This document shows, piece after piece, positions 36,065 through 40,539 of a stretch of DNA of 40,539 bases. The position numbers were made by a program, and so were the translations under genes. Origin of the DNA: Pseudomonadota bacterium (lineage in GTDB: Bacteria > Pseudomonadota > Gammaproteobacteria > Legionellales > Legionellaceae); assembly GCA_020051095.1 (NCBI GenBank), contig JAGVJN010000009.1, positions 1-40,539 of the forward strand. Direction: 5' to 3'. The notes under the pieces are model-generated. The model was not told the origin of the DNA, searched no databases, and worked only from the letters and a program-made list of their open reading frames with translations. The number at the start of each line of letters is the position of its first letter. Within the stretch, counting starts at the first letter, position 1.

Positions 36065-36148
36065 ATGAAACAACAACTTATCCAAAAAATTGTTCGCAAG
36101 AAAATTAGCTCGGGAGAGATTGGCTGTAAATGCTGCCGTTCTTTTTAG
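36065..36148 (+). CDS. Small Cys-rich peptide, 27 aa
   Basis: A short reading frame begins ATG AAA CAA and ends at TAG 36146-36148. It reads MKQQLIQKIVRKKISSGEIG and then CKCCRSF. AGGA lies 8 bases before the ATG. The basic helix followed by a GCKCC motif could bind metal, act as a leader peptide, or be a modified peptide precursor. It is followed within 5 bases by a hairpin and then the next gene. Chance translation of a non-coding leader remains possible. Confidence 0.45.
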   Translation: MKQQLIQKIVRKKISSGEIGCKCCRSF

Positions 36149-36152
36149 CAAA

Positions 36153-36173
36153 GTCCGCGAATGTTTCGCGGAC
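36153..36173 (+). promoter_or_regulatory. Strong hairpin between the small peptide and the next gene
   Basis: GTCCGCGAA, loop TGT, TTCGCGGAC: a 9-bp perfect GC-rich stem. It lies between the stop of the 27-residue frame and the GGAGG site at 36179-36183. It may control translation of the next gene or end transcription in part. Confidence 0.5.
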
Positions 36174-36193
36174 CGACCGGAGGAATGTCTAAC

Positions 36194-36646
36194 ATGCTAT
36201 TACCTGATTTGAACGAACTACTATCCTACCGCCACCCGTTAACGATTAAACGATTTAAACGCAATTATCCTCACTATGCTGACGAAGCCGAAGAACTGTT
36301 TAAGGATGTTTTAAAATATCTGTGGTTAAGTCGAAAACATCAAATTGATTTGGCGAGCGTTGGCCATACCGATAACCTGGATTTTTCCTGCAACATGCAC
36401 AAAGAGATGCGAGTAATTGATGAAATGTGGCACACATTCATCCTCATTACCCGAGATTATGCCGACTTTTGTCACCGCTATTTCGGTGAGTTTATGCATC
36501 ATGTGCCCGAAGTGGGGGATGAAGCCGATGAAGAAAAAGCCATCGATCTGAATCGGTTTGAACATGAATTAACGCGCTTTCTGTCGTATACCTATGATCA
36601 TTTAGGCGAAAACACCGTGAAACGCTGGTTTGCAGCATACCTGTAG
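36194..36646 (+). CDS. GRDP-like protein with WH...HH motif (150 aa)
   Basis: The core DEMWHTFILITRDYADFCHR and FGEFMHHVP resembles the glycine-rich-domain-protein-like family (PF07173: D.mWH..il.t..Y...c...fG..l.H), whose function is unclear. The His and Cys residues could bind metal. It is cytoplasmic and helical. I place the start at ATG 36194 (MLLPDLNELL), 10 bases after GGAGG. An in-frame ATG at 36161 lies inside the hairpin arm, and one at 36185 is too close to the ribosome binding site. It follows the small Cys-rich frame and precedes a His-rich secreted protein, which together suggest a metal link (inference). Confidence 0.65.
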   Translation: MLLPDLNELLSYRHPLTIKRFKRNYPHYADEAEELFKDVLKYLWLSRKHQIDLASVGHTDNLDFSCNMHKEMRVIDEMWHTFILITRDYADFCHRYFGEFMHHVPEVGDEADEEKAIDLNRFEHELTRFLSYTYDHLGENTVKRWFAAYL

Positions 36647-36669
36647 CGGTTATGATTTCTGAAATACGG

Positions 36670-36700
36670 TTGGACTTTAATTCCAAAAATGGACTATAGT
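36670..36700 (+). promoter_or_regulatory. Possible promoter of the His-rich gene
   Basis: TTGGAC (36670-36675) and TATAGT (36695-36700), with a long 19-bp spacer. The box pair is plausible but not strong. Confidence 0.3.
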
Positions 36701-36729
36701 TACCAAATTGATTTTTTTCAGGAGGAAAT

Positions 36730-37023
36730 ATGAAATACTTATTACAAAAAGGTGTGATTGTTGGAAGTTTGTTTATCGCTTTGAATGCGTTTGCTGACAA
36801 TGCAAGCCAAGCAAACAATGATATGCACCACCAACATCACCATCAAGCAAACACCACAGTCAATGACAAGCAAGCCGTTAACACACACTTATGCGATCAT
36901 AAGATGGATAAACAAGCTGCTGAAAAGCACGCAAAAGATCATAATGGATCACACAGTGCTGCTCATCTATGCGATCATAATAATGATTTATACGCAGCTG
37001 AAGGCCATATGGTTCACCACTAA
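36730..37023 (+). CDS. Secreted His-rich protein, likely metal-binding (97 aa)
   Basis: A signal peptide (MKYLLQKGVIVGSLFIALNAFA, cut after AFA) is followed by a His-, Asn- and Asp-rich mature chain. Two copies of HLCDHxxDxxAAExH (near residues 53-66 and 79-92) and an HHQHHHQ cluster (33-39) carry nearly all the His and both Cys. Such chains bind Ni, Zn, Co or Cu in the periplasm; the metal cannot be told from the sequence. AGGAGG lies 6 bases before the ATG, a strong site. No metal transporter gene lies nearby. Confidence 0.75.
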   Translation: MKYLLQKGVIVGSLFIALNAFADNASQANNDMHHQHHHQANTTVNDKQAVNTHLCDHKMDKQAAEKHAKDHNGSHSAAHLCDHNNDLYAAEGHMVHH

Positions 37024-37073
37024 CCGTAGCGACTTTGTAAGCCAAGCCATTTAGGTTGGTCAAGCTAAGGGAG

Positions 37074-37102
37074 AAATAATCCTAAAATTCGTAGGGTTAT
37101 TT
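37074..37102. terminator. Stem-loop after the His-rich gene
   Basis: AAATAATCCTA, loop AAATTCG, TAGGGTTATTT: 11 pairs, one of them G-T. It lies 50 bp past the stop codon and abuts the dispersed repeat at 37105. No T-run follows. Confidence 0.4.
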
Positions 37103-37104
37103 AC

Positions 37105-37139
37105 CGTATTACGGCTATGCCTCCATACGGTCTACGATT
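37105..37139 (+). repeat. Short dispersed palindromic repeat, copy 2
   Basis: CCGTATTACGGCTATGCCTCC, followed by ATACGG and TACGATT, matches 185-224 with few changes. CCGTAT and ATACGG can pair. Confidence 0.5.
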
Positions 37140-37227
37140 ATAAGGTTTTCACTTAGCATGACGGCTATGGGCCAAAGGCCTGCCCCGGAGAAATGGAGCA
37201 ATTCCCCATGTTATCAAAAGTCCCTTT

Positions 37228-38115
37228 CTATGCAAGTGCATGGACTTTATTGGATGCTAAATCTTCGCTGTTATTATCCCATTGGCTTTTTACTTTTTGG
37301 GCAGCACTTCTAGCAGAACGAAATGCCATATTCACTTCATCATAGGATAAATGTAATGCCTCATTAGCATGAACCACCGCTTCAGCAAAACTTTTAATGC
37401 GGTTATTGCTGGCTAGGGATAATGATTTTCCTTGATATGCATTATGGATCATAGGACCAGAAATAGTTTCGAGTTGTTCTGCTACCAAAAACGCCTCAAG
37501 CGCATTTTGCTTTAAGTTCATCGAACCTAGAACCTCTTCCATATTATATTGACATAATGATTGACATACATTTCCGAACAGCAAGTAACCAGCAGATAAA
37601 TAGATTTCTGCTGCTTGGCTAGCATAACTTAGTACTTCCAATGCAAGTTTTGAATCAAACTTAGCGTTTAGACTCACCAATCCATTCATGCATAATGCAT
37701 TCATGGCAAAAAAACAACCATACTTTGCTGACTTATCTAAACACGTATTAGCGAAACTTTGTTTTTTAGGGGTAAAAGGGGTTGCCTTAATTAAAGTCTG
37801 GTATTCATCGTATAAAAACAATCCTTTCAATAATTCAAAGCTGGGTAAGGTTGCCATCGGCTGATAGGTAAAATCACCTTGAATGCCCGCATCAAATGAA
37901 CATAAAAGATCCGTCCAGAATGATTCCATTCCTTTTCCACTGCAAAGGCGATTTATCTCTGGATTATTGATGGATAACTTCAGTAATAGCCTAACATCAT
38001 AGCGTATAAGCGTATTATAGCGGAGTTTATCGTCCTCAATTTTATGCAATGCTTGCAATCGTTTTTCCTGATCGCGTTCTGACTGGGTTAATGGCAATAG
38101 TTCTGTTAAACTCAT
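37228..38115 (-). CDS. Hypothetical helical protein, Legionella DUF5630-like (295 aa)
   Basis: All-helical and soluble. A segment YDVRLLLKLSINNPEINRLC followed by FWTDLL and PSFELLKGLFLYDEYQTL recalls a Legionella-restricted effector family (DUF5630); I am not sure of that name. The second half has TPR/Sel1-like helices rich in Ala (LEVLSYASQAAEIYLSAGYLLF). AGGA lies 7 bases before the ATG. It begins 38 bp after the stop codon of the oxidoreductase gene, so the two form an operon, with this gene second. Confidence 0.65.
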   Translation of the reverse strand: MSLTELLPLTQSERDQEKRLQALHKIEDDKLRYNTLIRYDVRLLLKLSINNPEINRLCSGKGMESFWTDLLCSFDAGIQGDFTYQPMATLPSFELLKGLFLYDEYQTLIKATPFTPKKQSFANTCLDKSAKYGCFFAMNALCMNGLVSLNAKFDSKLALEVLSYASQAAEIYLSAGYLLFGNVCQSLCQYNMEEVLGSMNLKQNALEAFLVAEQLETISGPMIHNAYQGKSLSLASNNRIKSFAEAVVHANEALHLSYDEVNMAFRSARSAAQKVKSQWDNNSEDLASNKVHALA

Positions 38116-38153
38116 ATCTTAATCCTGTTTTTATAACATAGGTAAATCCCTCG

Positions 38154-40202
38154 TTACACTTTATACTGATCCTCAACCAATGGCGTTGGAGTCAGGTCAA
38201 TAGCATCTTTTTTCTGGACAGGTGCTAAGGATACTGATGACAAATACATCAATGAATCGTTTGTCGAAGAGCTATTCTTAAATAGCGAAAGCTTCGGTAA
38301 TACTTCCACAGGATCCATCAGCGGTAAAACACTTGTTTTAGCAACTAAATGACCGTGCCCATAAATTCGGACGTACGCTTCAAGTTGGTATCGTCCAACA
38401 AGGTTAGACAGCATCAAACGCGTACCACCTGACGTACTATGTGAACGATTAGCCAACACTTCACCGACAAATAATTGGGCAGTATGACGATCTACACCTA
38501 GCTTGTCCAGATATTCTACCATTAATTCGCTGGAATCGATATTAACATTAATACATTTTGGCGAAATTCCATGCAATGATAGGTATTTTTTTATCTGCGC
38601 TCGCGAAGGTGGCATCGAACCAGGCCCCACATCGCCTTGGATATTTTCCTTTTTAAGCCATTTCCAAGTATATTCCATGTATTCGCTCTCACGTACTGCC
38701 ATCGCAGCAGCACCAAAAAAGCAAATCTGCTTATCGCTGCTTGAAACAACCAGTGGCATTCCAACAGAATCCAATTCCAATTTGAGATCGGTGTCAATTT
38801 CCTCACAGACCTGGCGCATGGTTTTATCATCCTGCCCAATTGAGTAAACAAATTGATCACATTGAATGGTTTCTTTATTCTGGGAAGGTGTTTCTACCGT
38901 GAAGGTTAAAAGTAATTTATCCGATTGATAGTCAATACCCATGAGGGCACCCTCGAAACGTTCTTTTCGCTGTAAAGAACTATTTAAAGCACTGCTCGCA
39001 AGTTTGCCAGTGCCTGCCTTGTTGAACTGTTTCGCAATCCATACCACTTGGTTTTTCTGGTTTTCTTTTTGAAAGCCTAACGACTCGGTTTTGCGATCAT
39101 GGCCATGAAACGCTTTACGATAAACTGCTGCAGCCGTTCCGCCACCGCCATAAACCACCACGGTTTTTCCATGGCATTGCTCTTCAGAACCCGTCAAAAT
39201 AAATTGATTGCCATCCACGATCGGGGTAAATCGTTTTTTTACATCAAATTGACTGAGCTGTTTAAATAAATCCGCTTGAATGCCGCCGCCTTTCAAATCC
39301 ACGCGTGCAGGCCCAAGTCCCGTACAGATGTTAATTTTGTTGGTATAGACTCGCTTTACCCCATTTTGAGTTTTAATCAATAAGCGATAGTCACAATCAG
39401 GCATTTGCCATTTATCCGGGTGATTTGATTTCTTTTCAATTTTTTCAACGGTGGCAAATAAGCGCGGTGCTTCTGTCTTTGCCAAACTGAGCTGATTTGC
39501 TTGGTAGACATGACGACCATTAGCATAAGGATTTGCCCAGTAAAATTTTCGAGACATAAAATCAGATGGATTGGATTTTGTCACTGCCCGTTCAAGGATA
39601 TTTTGAGGTTGAGCAAGCGTGTAATCATGTTTCCAACTGCCGGTACCATCGCTAATCATCAAAACAGCAGGCAGTTTTCCTTGGGCCAAATTAGTCTTGA
39701 ATTGACGGTGTTCTTTGGTGAATTTTTCCAACCAAAGTGTTGTCCCCGTATCGCCCTCACCTATAATAATTTCGGGGCAAAAGAAAGCGTCTTTGTCTTT
39801 AATTATACGCATAATAGCATCATTGATTTTTGTTTTCGTCCGACCCATTTCCGCAACCCGATCGTAACTTTTAGTCACTCGCGATATATCATCATCGGTT
39901 GCTATTTTGGGTGTCACAGGCTGCTTGGACGAGTGAATGTGCAGGTAATTAAACACATACAACAAATCAGCCGGGCATCGGATAGAGTAATCATAGACAT
40001 TGTTATAGGCTTTCACAGCAGTTGCAAGTAATTCAAAACATTGATACTCAGAATAATGAGATTTAAAAATAGTCGGCTGTTGATTAATATAGGCCATGAC
40101 TTGATTGATGTTATTCATCAAGTCCGTCGTTGATCGGATATTGCAGTGCAATAATGCGGAACAAATATAGTTAATTTTATACTGCTTAATATTATTAGGC
40201 AT
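38154..40202 (-). CDS. FAD/NAD(P)-binding oxidoreductase-like protein (682 aa)
   Basis: Two Rossmann-type nucleotide loops are visible: EIIIGEGDTGTT (144-155; GxGxxG for FAD) and VVVYGGGGTAAA (348-359; NAD(P)). CTGLGPAR (293-300), VYSIGQD and ICFFGAAA have the form of the ATG-like and C-terminal FAD motifs of flavin monooxygenases and lysine/ornithine N-hydroxylase relatives. About 140 N-terminal residues (helical, YINQQPTIF...) and about 120 C-terminal residues are extra to the core and unrecognised. The substrate is unknown. GGTGA lies 6-7 bases before the ATG. It is the first gene of a two-gene minus-strand operon. Confidence 0.75.
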   Translation of the reverse strand: MPNNIKQYKINYICSALLHCNIRSTTDLMNNINQVMAYINQQPTIFKSHYSEYQCFELLATAVKAYNNVYDYSIRCPADLLYVFNYLHIHSSKQPVTPKIATDDDISRVTKSYDRVAEMGRTKTKINDAIMRIIKDKDAFFCPEIIIGEGDTGTTLWLEKFTKEHRQFKTNLAQGKLPAVLMISDGTGSWKHDYTLAQPQNILERAVTKSNPSDFMSRKFYWANPYANGRHVYQANQLSLAKTEAPRLFATVEKIEKKSNHPDKWQMPDCDYRLLIKTQNGVKRVYTNKINICTGLGPARVDLKGGGIQADLFKQLSQFDVKKRFTPIVDGNQFILTGSEEQCHGKTVVVYGGGGTAAAVYRKAFHGHDRKTESLGFQKENQKNQVVWIAKQFNKAGTGKLASSALNSSLQRKERFEGALMGIDYQSDKLLLTFTVETPSQNKETIQCDQFVYSIGQDDKTMRQVCEEIDTDLKLELDSVGMPLVVSSSDKQICFFGAAAMAVRESEYMEYTWKWLKKENIQGDVGPGSMPPSRAQIKKYLSLHGISPKCINVNIDSSELMVEYLDKLGVDRHTAQLFVGEVLANRSHSTSGGTRLMLSNLVGRYQLEAYVRIYGHGHLVAKTSVLPLMDPVEVLPKLSLFKNSSSTNDSLMYLSSVSLAPVQKKDAIDLTPTPLVEDQYKV

Positions 40203-40382
40203 TGAACATCACCATTATCTGAACATATACTACTCATATTGTATCTAAATAATATTAATGGAATATTAATAAGGTCTATTTATTTTCTTATTGACTATGT
40301 ATTGGATATGAAATAATTGGCAAACCCGATACTTCCCGTATTGCAGCCAATGACTTGCTTCCGGGCTCCGTGATACCAGCCC

Positions 40383-40487
40383 GCATAGAGCGAAGCGCTG
40401 AGTGATCCTGACATATTTTTGTTCAATAAGAAAAAATTGGCAAAACCAAAGAGAACCCCCTCGCCCGCGAGAAGATTTATTGTGATG
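40383..40487 (-). repeat. REP-like dispersed repeat, truncated copy C
   Basis: On the minus strand it matches copy A (53-160): AAATCTTCTCG, GGGCGAGGGGG, TCTTTGG, TTGAACAAAAATATGTCAGG and a CTCAGCGCTTCG tail. Identity with copy A is complete for the first 47 bases next to the IS end, then the copies diverge. Confidence 0.7.
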
Positions 40488-40539
40488 GTGTGACCGGTAC
40501 ATAGGTAACAAACTTGACCGGATACATCGGTAACAAAAC
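40488..40539. mobile_element. End of an insertion sequence, inverted copy
   Basis: This is the exact reverse complement of 1-52, with the same two tandem TGTTACC..CCGGTCA motifs. The element body would lie beyond the window. Confidence 0.5.

Noticed and set aside
40266..40511. 81-aa reading frame on the minus strand
   Set aside because: It runs through the REP-like repeat and into the IS end; composition is that of the repeat, and there is no credible ribosome binding site.

Overview
The window looks like a whole assembled contig from an AT-rich gammaproteobacterium of the Legionellales (Legionella, Aquicella, Berkiella or Coxiella relatives). This placement is an inference. It rests on enterobacterial-like housekeeping genes (deaD, ldhA, pykA type) mixed with many large, mostly alpha-helical or eukaryotic-like proteins of the kind used as Dot/Icm (type IV) effectors: a kinase-like protein, a membrane alpha/beta hydrolase, long solenoid-repeat and ankyrin-like proteins, and a NADAR-domain protein. 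No secretion-system gene, rRNA, tRNA, CRISPR array or complete transposase gene is visible.

Layout. 1-225: an insertion-sequence end abutting a truncated REP-like repeat. 215-1695: a divergent pair, a small unknown gene and a DUF2490-type outer-membrane protein. 1807-18784: a two-gene operon that is the standout of the window. Its first gene encodes a 3777-residue protein with a complete SecA-type ATPase motor near residues 2060-2590 and a possible Ulp1-like (CE clan) cysteine-protease signature near residues 270-335. Its second gene encodes a 1865-residue protein built from about thirty 41-residue repeats with a C-terminal hydrophobic anchor. 18781-23040: a NADAR-domain protein, an unknown 222-residue protein and an unknown 555-residue protein with a faint macro-domain-like motif. 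23187-26299: deaD and ldhA, separated by two inverted copies of a REP-like element. 26399-30067: a 1157-residue helical protein with ankyrin-like C-terminal repeats, with a 123-bp MITE inserted between its promoter and its start codon. 30288-32367: a two-TM protein overlapping pyruvate kinase. 32453-35686: minus-strand genes for a membrane alpha/beta hydrolase and a kinase-like protein. 36065-37023: a small cluster with a 27-residue Cys-rich peptide, a hairpin, a WH..HH-motif protein and a secreted His-rich protein. 37228-40202: a minus-strand pair, a Legionella-type unknown and a flavoprotein-like oxidoreductase. 40383-40539 repeats the left end in inverted orientation.

The common thread is an effector-rich accessory region interleaved with conserved glycolysis, fermentation and RNA-helicase genes and peppered with small repeats. 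The two ends share an exact 99-bp inverted repeat (IS end plus REP half). This either marks two insertions of the same IS at the same REP site or is simply where the assembly graph broke.
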